A stretch of 64,000 nt of DNA from contig OY720103.1 in assembly GCA_963082875.1 (NCBI GenBank), positions 10,788,001 to 10,852,000 of the forward strand. Reading direction: 5' to 3'. The DNA comes from Corella eumyota. Taxonomy: Eukaryota > Chordata > Ascidiacea > Phlebobranchia > Corellidae. The notes under the pieces are model-generated. The model saw only the letters and a program-made list of their open reading frames with translations. It ran no database searches and was not told the DNA's origin. The position numbers and the translations under genes are program-made. This document shows positions 15,901-27,035 of the stretch, one piece after another (position 1 is the stretch's first letter; each line of letters begins with the position of its first letter).

Positions 15901-18181
15901 TATTAATAGATTGAATATGATCTTAAAATTGCTTTACTGCATAGGGTCTAGGGTTTTATTCCTACCGCTTATATGCTGCCCTTGAGTAAAATGATATGAA
16001 CTTCTGCTGAGCCAACACCAATCAGCAGTTTTATAACTATAATCAATAATATTTCGATCTTCCAAATTTAATTAAAACTGGTTATCGAATAAAAATGCTC
16101 AGCTAAAATTAATTTAAATATAAAATCAATAACTCATAAGTTTGGTATGGAATCCAATAATTTACCTAAACTCAGATAACTTTAACCTAAATACGATTAA
16201 TTCTTTAAATATGAATTTACCCTGAGTAGTTTTTTCTTACTTATATTGTCTAGTAACTATTTTATTAAATGGTTTAGGATCTTGTAGAAAATTAGAAATT
16301 TTCTATGATATAACAGCATTTTCTATGATATAACAGCAAAATTAAACCATTGACTTTATGTATTATTAATATGCAATAGCAAATACCATGAGTCTTTTAA
16401 CTTATTTTAAAAACTTTTACAGACTTGCATTTGTGCAAATGTGTTGTTCGTTCAAGAAGGAATCCATGATGAATTTGTTAAAAGTTTGATCTTAAAAATG
16501 AAGGAACAACTTAAATCGGGAGATACCATGGTTCCTGGAAATACTTTTGGACCTCTAATCAACCAAAAAGCCTTAGAAAAGGTAAGATGATAGTTTTGGT
16601 ATTTACCCTCGATGTAGAAAGGCATTTCTTAAGGTCTAAACATAGAGTAACATTTGTTACCCTAACCCAGTCTCAAGTTAACTTTGCCAGTTTGGGATAT
16701 TATTAATTATAATTGCCTGATAATTAAGGACCGACCGGCAGCATGGTATAGTGGCAAAAACACTTGCCACACCGCCATGAGGTCATGGGTTCAATTTCCA
16801 CTGCTCTCATACTGTAGCGCCCTTGAGTAAGGCGCTATAAACAGTGTGAACTTCTGCAGAGCCAGCCCTTAATTGGCAGCATAATTATCGGACAATTATA
16901 ATCTCTTTAATATACCAAACTGCTAGAGGCAATCTAAGACTGGGTCGAAGGAACTGATTTTACTCTATGTTTAAGTTGCGCATTCGATCTTCCCACATTG
17001 AGGATAAAAATATATACAAAAAAATGTAGGGGAGTTAAGTGATATAACTACAACAACAAATCATGTTTGAATTTTAAAAATTGATTTTGATTTTTTTTTA
17101 GGTAACAGATCAGGTAGCTAATGCCGTCAAGTTGGGGGCTAAAATAATGACAGGAGGAGTGCAGGGTAAAGAGGGAGGGACTTTTTTTGAACCCACCTTG
17201 ATCACTGATGTATCTACAAACATGAAATGTGTCAACGAAGAAACCTTTGGGCCTTTAGCTCCAATTTATAAGTAAGATATTTAAGTTAAATATCTACAAT
17301 ATAAAAATATATATATGTTTGATGGGGCTTACTGGAAGGTATATATATGCTTTTCCAATTGATAGCCTTACAAAATAAATACAACTTTTATTTGTGGTGA
17401 GCCAGTTATTTATGGCGCCAAATATTAGTTGTTAGTTATAACCATATTACAAATAAAATCCCAATCAAAGGGCAGGCTATCAACTAGTAATACTAATGGA
17501 AAGGCAACTTTTTAAACAAAGATCTTTATTACAGGTTTAAGACAGAAGAAGAGGTTCTTGCCCTTGCAAACAAAAGTAGAGTTGGATTGGCAGGTTAGTT
17601 TAAAACTTTAGTGAAAACATTAATTTTGCCTAGTATCGAACCTAGAACCTCTGGACTTAGAAGTACACAATGTCCCAAGTTTTAAACCTTTTTAATATAT
17701 CAATTTCGGAAGGTGAACTTTAGGTCTAAACATAAAGTACAACTGTTACCCCGACCCAGTCTCGAGTTGCCTGTGGCAGTTCAGGATATTATAGATTATA
17801 ATTGCTCGATAATTATGCTACTGATTAAGTGCTGGCAGGAGTTTATAGCGCCTTACTCAAGGGTGCTATAGCAATAGCAGTGAGAATCGAACCCAGGACC
17901 CAATGTAGTGAAGCCCACTACACCACGCTGCTGGTTTATGGCAAGTTGGTTTAAATTTGGTTTTTATTTTGTGTTTAGGATATTTTTATTCAAACGATAT
18001 TTCTCAATGTTGGAGGATTGCTGAGAACTTGGAAGTTGGAATGGTGGGGATAAACGAGTCACTTATGAGCTGCTGTGAGGCACCATTTGGTGGTGTTAAA
18101 GAGTCAGGGTTAGGGCGAGAAGGTTCCTTAAATGGTCTTGACGAATATTTAGAGACCAAATACATGTGCTTTGGTGTTTAA
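12972..18181 (+). CDS. ALDH5A1: Succinate-semialdehyde dehydrogenase, mitochondrial, copy 1
   Basis: Ten coding exons: 12972-13355, 13665-13748, 14171-14341, 14673-14789, 15341-15484, 15709-15852, 16423-16581, 17102-17271, 17535-17593, 17979-18181; 544 residues. NAD-dependent oxidation of succinate semialdehyde to succinate, last step of the GABA shunt, in mitochondria. The first 64 residues are basic and Ser/Asn rich, fitting a targeting peptide. Seen motifs: [59 protein letters not shown] with the general-base Glu, KFRYMGQTCICAN with the catalytic Cys and the second Cys of the redox switch known in this enzyme, EETFGPLAP and [15 protein letters not shown]. Close to human ALDH5A1 throughout. 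Copy 2 lies 1.4 kb downstream; both share the 3' UTR start ACCATCTAAAAATGGTG. Confidence 0.95.
14418..14650 (+). repeat. Diverged SINE copy in intron 3 of ALDH5A1 copy 1
   Basis: ACATGAGGTGTTGGGTTCAA, ATGCTGTAGGTCCCTTGA, GCTAAGCCAAAATTAATCAG, CTGGGTTGGGGTAACAAATG, ending just before exon 4. Confidence 0.7.
15012..15235 (+). repeat. 5' truncated SINE in the copy-1-only intron
   Basis: Starts at TTCCTCATGCTGTAGCATCC without the tRNA head and runs to CCTTCCCACATCAAGGATAA with an A-rich tail. This intron is absent from ALDH5A1 copy 2. Confidence 0.8.
15925..16055 (+). repeat. Degenerate SINE fragment
   Basis: ACTGCATAGGGTCTAGGGTT, TATGCTGCCCTTGAGTA, CTGCTGAGCCAACACC. Intron 6 of ALDH5A1 copy 1. 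A 20-bp direct repeat (ATTTTCTATGATATAACAGC, twice) follows at about 16298-16337. Confidence 0.55.
16600..17020. repeat. Two SINEs in opposite orientation, tail-out
   Basis: 16600-16728 is a reversed, 5' truncated copy (CCTCGATGTAGAAAGG to CCTGATAATTAAGG). It is followed directly by a full-length plus-oriented copy starting CGGCAGCATGGTATAGTGG and ending CCACATTGAGGATAA with an A tail. The second seems to have landed next to or inside the first. Intron 7 of ALDH5A1 copy 1. Confidence 0.75.
17335..17465 (+). repeat. Interspersed repeat B
   Basis: TTTCCAATTGATAGCC, AAAATAAATACAACTTTTAT, TTGTGGTGAGCC, CAAATATTAGTTG, ACCATATTACAAATAAA. Same family as the copies near 9284 and 35880. Confidence 0.6.
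17702..17938 (-). repeat. tRNA-derived SINE, reversed, nearly complete
   Basis: GGTCTAAACATAAAGTAC, GACCCAGTCTCGAGTTGCCT, GATTAAGTGCTGGC, ATCGAACCCAGGACCC (B-box complement) and the head complement CCACTACACCACGCTGCTGG. Intron 9 of ALDH5A1 copy 1. Confidence 0.8.
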
Positions 18182-19617
18182 ACCATCTAAAAATGGTGTT
18201 TAATTCACCATTATGTTTTAATTTTTTTTTAGTAATTTAATGTTTAATTAATTGTTGTTTAAATCAAGTTTATAATTAAAATTTGATAATTTGAACTAAA
18301 AATAGTTGTTGCAATTAATAATATATCGTGCATTAAAACTAGCTATACTTACCCTGTATGGTTCAACTTTTTATTTAATGGTGAATAAGGTTAGGTTATG
18401 TATAGTATTAGAGCCCCTTAAATTTGTTATTAATAAAGTCTTGGTAACCTTAGCAGAAACCATGGTTTAAATGGTGTTTTTAGTTTGTAAAACGGAAGCG
18501 ATTTTGATTAGAAGTTAACCTAAAGATGTAACCCTTAACTATTTTAAAAAATAGGCTTCCACTTGGTTAGTATAGGTAAAACAGTGTAATTTCTGGGTAA
18601 AATTGTAAAAGCTTCTGTTAAATTTTAGAGAATTTTGAAGGTAATGCTTTTGTATTATTAGTTTATTATTATTTTGGCATATGATATTGTATTATGATGT
18701 ATTAGAATCTTTTATATACGGTATTTTTAAATTGTTTAATTTTTGATAAAGCCAATTTAAGAGCATAAAACAAATATTACTTAAATTTTTGTTAAGGTTT
18801 CTCCCAACACTACATATGTATAGAAGAAGAAGATTAATAAATGTTATACAAAAGTTACAATTTATTTTCAAACATAAATTAGCATAAAAAATTTACCTAT
18901 AAAGTAAGTACTCACCTTGCTTTAAAATTTTATTAGTTTTAAAGTTATATTTGATTATTAAAATGAGTTAAACAAGTTTATGATTATCTAACACTTTTTG
19001 TTTTAGTACAAAAAGAATTTGGAGGACAATAATTAAGGACATTGAGCAATAACTAACAGAAGATTGGTGGTATCCAGGACTTAATTACAATAATGATAAT
19101 AACAATTGTTTATATCTTTAAGTAAAACCAGGATTCCAAGAGCAAGTGTAACTTCCTACAGTGTTTTTACATGTTTATTACATACAGTTGTATTTAAACT
19201 ACATTTATCACATCATAAGTACTTATTTAAAAAAAAAACTTTTTTGTTAATTTCTTTTTTTCTTAAATTTTAGTTTGTAAAAAAAGGGAATGCAGAACGG
19301 AAAAAAATGTGTTAACTGATGCATTTTACGACCACATTATGTAAACTAATGGTTTAGGTGGACGATTTAATTATGTTTGTTTTTCAGTAAAGTTGAAGCA
19401 GGGAAGTTGATATACGACACCAAAAAGGTAATAAATTGAGTTAATATAGTTTTTTTCAAGGTGTATTATATATATATATGTTAAATTTAAATATATTGCA
19501 ATAAAGGTGGGTTTATTAAAAATATGATTTTGTTAGTTTTTTTATTAGATGATTTTGTTTTTTTTTGTTTGATGATTTTGTTAGATTTTTTTAAATTAAT
19601 TTTTTTTTAATATTTAG
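18182..19617. other. Spacer between the two ALDH5A1 copies
   Basis: Begins with copy 1's 3' UTR, which matches copy 2's. A likely 5' UTR exon of copy 2 ends at 19427 (CACCAAAAAG/GTAATA) and its intron ends at TATTTAG directly before the ATG, the same arrangement as in copy 1. AT-rich otherwise. Confidence 0.55.
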
Positions 19618-22600
19618 ATGAACCGGTGTTTTACAAAATACAAATATTATCTAACAGGGAGGTTAGCCCTAAAAGTAAATATCGGGATAACATGTTTTAG
19701 GCAAACAAGTCATAAATCAAGTTTTAAAAGCAATTTTAAGTTGCACAAAACAGCCCTAAGTACTTCTTACTTTAACTTGGACCCAGGTAGTTTTAAGATG
19801 GAGGGATTTATCACCGATAAAACTTACATTAATGGCCAGCTGAAAGCAACTAAAAATACTTTTCCAGTTTATAATCCCTATACTGGAAAGGTTTTGGGAA
19901 ATGCTGCAAATTGTGATAAACAAGATGCTTTAGAAGCTGTGGATGTTGCTAAAGAAGCTTTTAAGACATGGAGGAACACAACAGCTATGGTAAAAAAAAA
20001 ATTTTAAATTTAATTTTAATCTTTAAAGTTTTAAAATAAAAAAATTTAAATTTGTTTAATTATTGTCGTTTATAGAAAAATTGTGGTTTTAAGTAATTTG
20101 TTACCAATGTAAACTATATTAAAACACTTAAAAATGTCTTAAATTTTGGGTTTATAATTTGTAAAATATGAACTTTGTATTATAGGAGCGATCAGCAATC
20201 TTGAAGAAATGGTTTCAGTTAATTTTGGAAAATAAATCGGCATTAGCTCGACTTGTAACTTCTGAAAATGTAAGTTTAATAAACAGTAAATCACATTAGC
20301 ATATTTGTCAAATAAAAAGATTAAGTTTTATATTTTATTATGTATATATTAATTTTTTCAACTTCACGGCCTAAACATTGAGTAACATTTGTTACCCCAA
20401 CCCAGTCTTAAGTTGACTTTGTCAGTTTAGAATATTATTAATTAAAAATGCCTGAAAAATATTACCTTTCTGGGCTGCAGCATTAAAACAGTGGTGATTA
20501 AACCTAGGATCTTATGTAGTATAGCTAAGTGTTCACTTTACCACTCTGCTTGTACATTATACTAAACCAATCCCTTTTCTTTAGGGTAAACCCATAAATG
20601 AGTCCTTGGGTGAGATTGATTACGCTGCAGGTTTTGCTGAATGGTGTGCAGAGGAAGCTAGAAGAAGTTATGGAATCACAATTCCAACTCCACATCCAAA
20701 TAAAAGACTTATGTCAGTTAAACAACCTATTGGTGTGGCAGGGATGATAACTCCGGTAAGTTTCAACATTTGTTTAATTATTTAACAAACCACTAATATA
20801 AGGCTTTACTACATGAGGTCCTCGGTTTGATTTCCACTGCTTTCATGTTATAGCGCTTTTAAGTAGGGTCTTATAAACTGTATGAACTCCTGCCAGGCCT
20901 AAAAAGTAATTTGCAAATAATCAATAATATCTTAAACTTTTAAAATTAATATAAGACTGGGCTAAGGTAACAAATGTTACTATATGTTTAAGCTGTGTAG
21001 TCAGTCTTTTTGTAGTAAGAATAAATAATTACTAAAAAAGAAATATATATAATTTGTTTTATTTCTTTTAACAGTGGAACACACCAATGGCCATGATAAC
21101 AAGAAAAGCTTGTGCAGCAATTGCAGCAGGTTGTACTGTTGTGTTGAAGCCATCTGAGGAAACACCTTACTCTGCTATGGCTCTTGCTATGATATCAAAG
21201 CTGGCTGGCCTCCCAGCAGGAGTTCTTAATATTGTTCCCTGTTCAAGGGAGAACACACCAGAAGTTGGAGAAGTTATCTCAACTCATCCGGATGTTGCAG
21301 CTCTTTCTTTCACTGGATCAACTGCTACTGGAAAAGTAATTCTGTTAATTTTTGTAAATACTGCTGACGAAGTGTAGTGGTTAGAACACTTGGCTTTACT
21401 ACATGAGGTTTTAGGTTTGATTCCCACTGCTTTCATGCTGTAGTACCATTAAGTAATGAATCGGTATAAACCTCTCCCGCACCAAAATTGCAATCAGCAG
21501 ATTAATTATCTGGCAATATGGACAATAATTTGCACTGCTCCTGGCTTGAACATTTTTGATTTTTTCTATGTTATATTTTTTGTTATATAGTTGCTGTTGA
21601 GACAAGCAGCAAGTACAGTTAAGAAAGTGTCCTTAGAACTAGGAGGACTTGCTCCATTTATCGTGTTCAACTCTGCAGATGTGAATAAAGCCACAACTGG
21701 GGCAATGGGAAGCAAGTTTAGGTTCATGGGTCAGGTGGGTTTTATTTTGTTTTGAGTATTTCTGTTTGGAAAGTAAGTAGACCTTTTATTTTGTGTGGGT
21801 TAGGAAATGTATATGTTTAGAATACATAGGTGGGCACAGTGAACCGAAAAAGTTACTTCGTTAATTAGTTAAGTTAAACAAAATGTGACAAAAGTTAGTG
21901 ATAACCGTTAACGTATTAATTTTTTTTAAACGAACAAAAAAAACTTTTTTTTACAGAGCAATAGTTAATATATTAGTTGATATTTTAACTAATCGAATGT
22001 AAATTTAAAAGAATTTTTTTAAACTGACATTATAGCTAGATAACATTTACATACCCCGCTTATAAAAATTGCAAAGTTTAAACCCGATAACTAGCGATAA
22101 TAACTGTATATAGCAAAAGTTAACAGGTTCAATAATGGTTTTAAAGTAAACTTAGAAGTTGAAATTTAACTCAAAATTTAACTTTGTTAATGATTAACTA
22201 ATAAACGGTTTGGTGCCCACCTTTGAGTATGTAATATTAAGTTTAAAATGGCAACAAATCGAAACTCATTATTAGGATAATATAGGTATGGAGGAGGTTG
22301 TCGTTGAACAACTAAGTTTATGTAAAGGTAACTAATTTTTAGTTTATATTCTGTTATTTTAGAAAACTTTTCTACTTAATGATGCTATGATATATAAGCA
22401 GTAGAAATTTAATCTATGACTTTAAGTTTGAAAAAAATATGTTGGCTTATTCTCTTTTTACTTTTATAGGCTTGCGTTTGTGCAAATGTGTTGTACGTAC
22501 AAGAAGGAATTCATGACAAATTTGTTGAAAGTTTGATCTTAAAGATGAAGGAGCAACTTAAATTAGGAGATACAATGAACCCTGCAAATACTTTTGGACC

Positions 22601-23916
22601 TCTCATCAACCAGAAAGCTTTCGAAAAGGTTAGATAGAAATATTACGTTGTTCTTATTTAATTATTCTGTATGTGGGAAGGTTAACTTCATGGTCTAAAC
22701 ATAGAGTAACATCAGTACTCCGACCTAGTCTCAAGTTGACTTTGCCAGTTTGAGATATTATTTATTATATTTGCCTAATAAATAAGCTGCTGATTAAGTT
22801 TTGGGTCAGCAGGCGTTTATACGGTTTATAGCCTCCTACTCAATGATGCTACAGCATGGAAGAAGTGGGAATCAAACCCAGATTTTATGTAGTAAAGCCA
22901 AGTGTTTTACCCACTACACTTTACTTTTATTTATCATTGTATCACTATTATAAATAAATCTTATTTGCATAAGCCTTAAATTAATTTGATTATTTTTCAG
23001 GTAACAGATCAAGTAGCTGATGCTGTAAAATTAGGGGGTAAAATAATGACAGGAGGGGTGCAGGGTAAGGAGGGAGGGACTTTTTTTGAACCCACCTTGA
23101 TCACAGATGTAACCACAAACATGAAATGTGTCAACGAAGAAACTTTTGGGCCGTTAGTTCCAATCTACAAGTAAGATATTAACATTCATTGTTCTCAATA
23201 TTAGAAGGCCTATTTTACACCCTAACAAAAAGTGATTTTTATTTGAAATACAGACCTGAGAGGCGTCGCTCTTTCGTAAACAGCTGCGATTGAGCCTTGG
23301 ACATTGATTGGTAACGTCCAATCTGTTGGTTATATTGTTGTTTAAAAATAGTGAAGTAATGAAGTTTTCTTTTTATTACAGGTTTAAAACTGAAGAAGAA
23401 GTGATTGCGCTTGCAAACAAAAGTAGAGTTGGATTAGCAGGTTTGTCTTTAACTTTATAAAAACATTATTTTCCAAGCTATAGTCGGTTTCTTAAAAAAT
23501 AATATGTTTACCAGGACCTAGTATCGAACCTCTGACCTCTAGTCAAGATACTTTTTTTTTACCAAAAATGTTATTTTAAAAGTTTATAAACCAGTCTAAA
23601 ATTAGACATAAATTAAAGTACATTCGCCTGTAATCAAACCTATTACATCTAGTACGGGGGGGCTAACCTTTACAGTTAGGTGGCAAAGTTTTTTATTGTA
23701 TTTTTATGTTTAGGATATTGTTACTCAAATGATATTTCTCAATGCTGGAGAGTAACAGAAAACTTGGAAGTTGGAATGGTCGGAATTAATGAGGGGCTTA
23801 TTAATTGTTGCGAGGTTCCATTTGGTGGCGTTAAAGAGTCGGGGTTAGGCCGAGAGGGGTCTTTTAATGGTCTTGATGAATTTTCAGAGACCAAATACTT
23901 GTGTTTTGGTGTTTAA
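19618..23916 (+). CDS. ALDH5A1: Succinate-semialdehyde dehydrogenase, mitochondrial, copy 2
   Basis: Nine coding exons: 19618-19989, 20186-20269, 20585-20755, 21075-21335, 21591-21734, 22470-22628, 23001-23170, 23382-23440, 23714-23916; 540 residues. Same enzyme as copy 1 and mostly identical to it in the catalytic domain; the basic targeting peptide has diverged much more. Exon 4 (21075-21335) corresponds to exons 4 and 5 of copy 1 joined without an intron: [14 protein letters not shown] is continuous. ELGG Glu is kept. At the active site copy 2 reads FMGQACVCAN where copy 1 has YMGQTCICAN, so the catalytic Cys and the second Cys are kept but the Thr before the catalytic Cys is Ala. It looks functional. 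Which copy carries the main activity cannot be told from sequence. Confidence 0.94.
20360..20560 (-). repeat. Degenerate SINE copy
   Basis: GCCTAAACATTGAGTAAC, CCCAGTCTTAAGTTGACTTT, AACAGTGGTGATTAAACC. Intron 2 of ALDH5A1 copy 2. Confidence 0.6.
20793..21025 (+). repeat. Degenerate SINE copy
   Basis: GGCTTTACTACATGAGGTCC, TTCATGTTATAGCGCTTTTA, AAGACTGGGCTAAGGTAACA. Intron 3 of ALDH5A1 copy 2. Confidence 0.6.
21360..21515 (+). repeat. Partial SINE copy
   Basis: GACGAAGTGTAGTGGTTAGA head, ACATGAGGTTTTAGGTTTGA, ATGCTGTAGTACCATTAAG, AGCAGATTAATTATCTGGC, then lost. In the intron before the ELGG exon of copy 2. Confidence 0.65.
21828..22222. mobile_element. Candidate MITE with AGGTGGGCAC termini
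   Basis: A 395-bp non-coding stretch bounded by AGGTGGGCAC on the left and GTGCCCACCT on the right, i.e. terminal inverted repeats of about 10 bp, with further inverted likeness inside (AACCG near both ends, TTAACTAAT and ATTAGTTAA). The matching intron of ALDH5A1 copy 1 lacks it, so it inserted after the duplication or was lost. No clear target duplication seen. The superfamily is uncertain. Confidence 0.55.
22672..22922 (-). repeat. SINE, reversed, nearly complete
   Basis: GTGGGAAGGTTAACTTCATG, CTCCGACCTAGTCTCAAG, GCTGCTGATTAAGTTTTGGG, GTGGGAATCAAACCCAG. Intron of ALDH5A1 copy 2 between the exons at 22470 and 23001. Confidence 0.75.
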
Positions 23917-24801
23917 ACCATCTAAAAATGGTGTTTAATTCACCATTATGTTTGCCTTGTTATGGTTTAAGTGTTAAATAATTTAATTTTTAATTAATTG
24001 TTTGTAAAAATCAAGTTTATAATTAAAATTTGATTCATCTAATAAAAAAATGGGTTTCCATAAAAAAGATATATTTATTAATTAAGGTATATATATGCCA
24101 TGTATAGTAACAGAAAATTGTGAGGTGTTAAGGCCAAACTACTGCTGTCATATTGTGGCATTATGTTTATTTCTGCTAAGTCTAAAAATCCATTATCAAG
24201 ACAGTTTTATATTATAAGTACAAATTATATATTGGATTGTGTACATTAAGTTTGTATGGTTAAGCAGTATAGGTTCGTAAAAATAATGTTGTTTTAAAGC
24301 ACTTTATTAACCCACATAAAACTCTTTTGCACTCTGGATAACAGGAAATTATATATAAGTGAGTAATACTTTTACTTTCTAATATTGGTGTAAGTTTATT
24401 ATTATATAGGCATATGCAATTATAATATACATATACATTTAATTAAATAAGAAAATTAGAATAGTATTTTATATAGTAACACAGAAAAAACTGTCAAGAT
24501 ATATTTAAAATTTGTCAAATTTTAAACCTAAAACTCTTATTTGTTTAAATATTAGTTTAGCATAATTTAAAGCAAAAAAAAATAAAACTTAAACTTTTTT
24601 CAAGGTTAATGCAACACAACAAAAGTAGAAAATAATGAAGATATTTAAATAAATGATTTCAGAAGTTATGACTTTCAAACCTTGATTGGAATCACAAATT
24701 TAACAACAAAGTAAGTTAACATTTTACCTTAACATTTATAAAGTATTTTTAGGATTACCAGATACTTGAAATATGAAACTTATACAAAAGATCAAAATAG
24801 T
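23917..24801. other. Spacer between convergent genes
   Basis: ALDH5A1 copy 2 (plus) and the EGF gene (minus) converge here. Opens with the 3' UTR block ACCATCTAAAAATGGTG shared with copy 1. Contains the left member of a direct-repeat pair (24309-24385). No further gene seen. Confidence 0.55.
24309..24385. repeat. Left member of a 75-bp direct repeat flanking the EGF gene
   Basis: ACCCACATAAAACTCTTTTG, CACTCTGGATAACAGGA, GTGAGTAATACTTTTACTTT. The partner lies at 27130-27205, upstream of the EGF gene. Confidence 0.75.
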
Positions 24802-27035
24802 TTAAGGTTGTTGCAAAGCACATTCATCTATATCCTCACAGTATTTCCCATTACCACTAAAACCAACATTACACACACATTCATATCCACCATAAATATT
24901 ACGACAACTTGCATCTTCATGGCAATAGTTTAATGCACATTCATCCAAATCAGTACAATTTTGTCCATCTCCACTAAAGCCGGTCACACAAGAGCAAGTG
25001 AAACTTCCTTGTGTATTTGTGCACAAGGCATTTGCTTGGCAAGGCTGGCTAGCACATTCATCTTTGTCAATACAGAGTCCACCAGAATATATAAACCCTT
25101 CTGCACATGCACAGATGTAAGAGCCATTTGTGTTAACACAAGTTTCATAAGTAGAGCACTGAGTATTATATTCTTGGCATTCATCAATATCTTGACAATC
25201 CAGTCCATTCCCTGAAAACCCAGCTTTACAGATACACACATAACTTCCGGCAGTGTTAATGCAAGTTGCATTTTCATGGCAAGTGTTCCACAAAATACAT
25301 TCATTTACATCTTCACACATACTTGCATTACCAGAATAACCACTTCCACATTCACACAAGTAACTACCAGGAGAGTTTACACAAGTTGCGTTTACATGGC
25401 AGGGGTCTAAGGAACATTCATTGATATCTTCACAGTGACGACCATTTCCAGTAAATCCCATTTTGCAAGAACAATTATAACTTTCAGGTGTATTGATGCA
25501 ATCAGAATATTGGTTGCAATAATTCTGTAAAACACATTCATTTACATCTTCACATTCGAATAGATCACCAGGATAACCACTATTACATGTACATGTGTAA
25601 CTACCATAAGTATTTCTACAAGTAGAATTTTGATGGCAAAAATTAAGAGAACATTCATCTATATCTTGACAAGAACTTCCAGGGGGTATGTAAAGCCCAG
25701 GACCACAAGATGAACATTTTCCTCCCTTATAGCAGATTGAATATGCCCAACTACAAGCATATGTATCCTCCTGACAATCAGAAGGTAATAAACAAAAGTG
25801 GGAATATTCTGGTTGAAATCCATTCCAACAAAGACAATAAAAACTTCCAACTGTGTTCAAACAAAGACTGTTGCCACCACAATAATATCTTCTCCTTCCT
25901 CCACACTCATCAATATCTACACAACCCAAACCATCTCCATTAAAACCAGGATTACAAGAGCAAGTATAACTTCCAACAGTGTTGTTACATGTAGCATGTT
26001 CTTCATGACATAGGTTTGTTGTATTTGAACTACATTCATCAAAATCATTGCAACTTGGTTCACCAGATTTACATTCACAATAAAAACCTCCATGTATATT
26101 AACACAAGTTTCATCTGAATGACAAACTAAACTGGAGTTAAAACATTCATTGATATCTTCACATTGTTGTCCATTTCCAGTGAATCCATCTTTGCAAGAA
26201 CAATTATAACTTCCAGGTGTGTTGATGCAATCAGCAAAATAACTACAATTATTAGGCAAAACACATTCATTTACATCTTCACATTCAAGTAGATCACCAG
26301 AATAACCACTGTTACATGTACATGTGTAACTACCCAATGTATTTTTACAAGTTGAATTAAGATGGCAATAATCAAGAAAACATTCATTTACGTCGGTACA
26401 ATAAGGGAAATAAATAACAAGATCTAATTCATATCCAGGACTACAATTACATAAACCAGGTTTAAAGCAAATTCCTTGATTACAATCAGAATCATCGAGT
26501 TTTCGGTGATCAGCTAAACATTGATCTTTTGTTAAACAGTTATCACCCTGTTTGTCAGTAAACCCTCCAAAACAGTAACAATAAAAACTTCCGACAAGAT
26601 TTCTGCAATATCCATACTGTCCACAAAAATTGTAGTAACTACATTCATTAATATCAGAGCATGTTAAACCATCACCAGCAAATCCTTCCTTACATTGGCA
26701 AGTAAAACTTGTGTTTGTGCTCACACAAACTGCATTCCCATTACAGTTGTGGCTTCCAAGGCTGCAATTATCTTTAAAAAAATAAAAAAGCAGTTAGTTT
26801 ACCTCATCCTTTAGTGAACTCAAGAGTGTAGCATTTAATTTAAATCACAAATTAAAACAAAATTGGTATACAATGCTTAAAACACCTGTATTATATTAGA
26901 CTTTATTTATAAGTAAAAGTACTACCTGCACTTTACATTAAAAGGGTTTATTTATAATCCTAACTTACCTGATGCATTTGTTAAGCCAAACAACCCAATC
27001 CATATAAACACAGATAACAATAATAACTTTAACAT
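24802..27035 (-). CDS. Secreted multi-EGF protein (16 EGF-like repeats, mostly one exon)
   Basis: Two exons: 26969-27035 encodes a signal peptide (MLKLLLLLSVFIWIGLFGLT) and 24802-26771 encodes all the rest; 678 residues. I count 16 complete EGF-like repeats, most opening with DINEC, DVNEC or DIDEC and carrying the C-x-N-T-x-G-S-(Y/F)-x-C core of calcium-binding EGF domains, as in fibrillin, fibulin and similar matrix proteins. Repeats 3 and 9 are atypical (KDQC and PSDC openings). A block of repeats 2-6 is repeated as 8-12; repeats 4-5 and 10-11 are especially alike (CTCNSGYSGDLLECEDVNEC against CTCNSGYPGDLFECEDVNEC). The protein stops right after opening a 17th repeat (DIDECALQQP). There is no membrane span. 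Orthology is not clear; an extracellular matrix or adhesion role is inferred. Confidence 0.88.

Noticed and set aside
24961-26114. Long open frames on the plus strand and in other minus frames across the EGF exon
   Set aside because: They are produced by the repeated codon pattern of the EGF repeats; no splice or family support.
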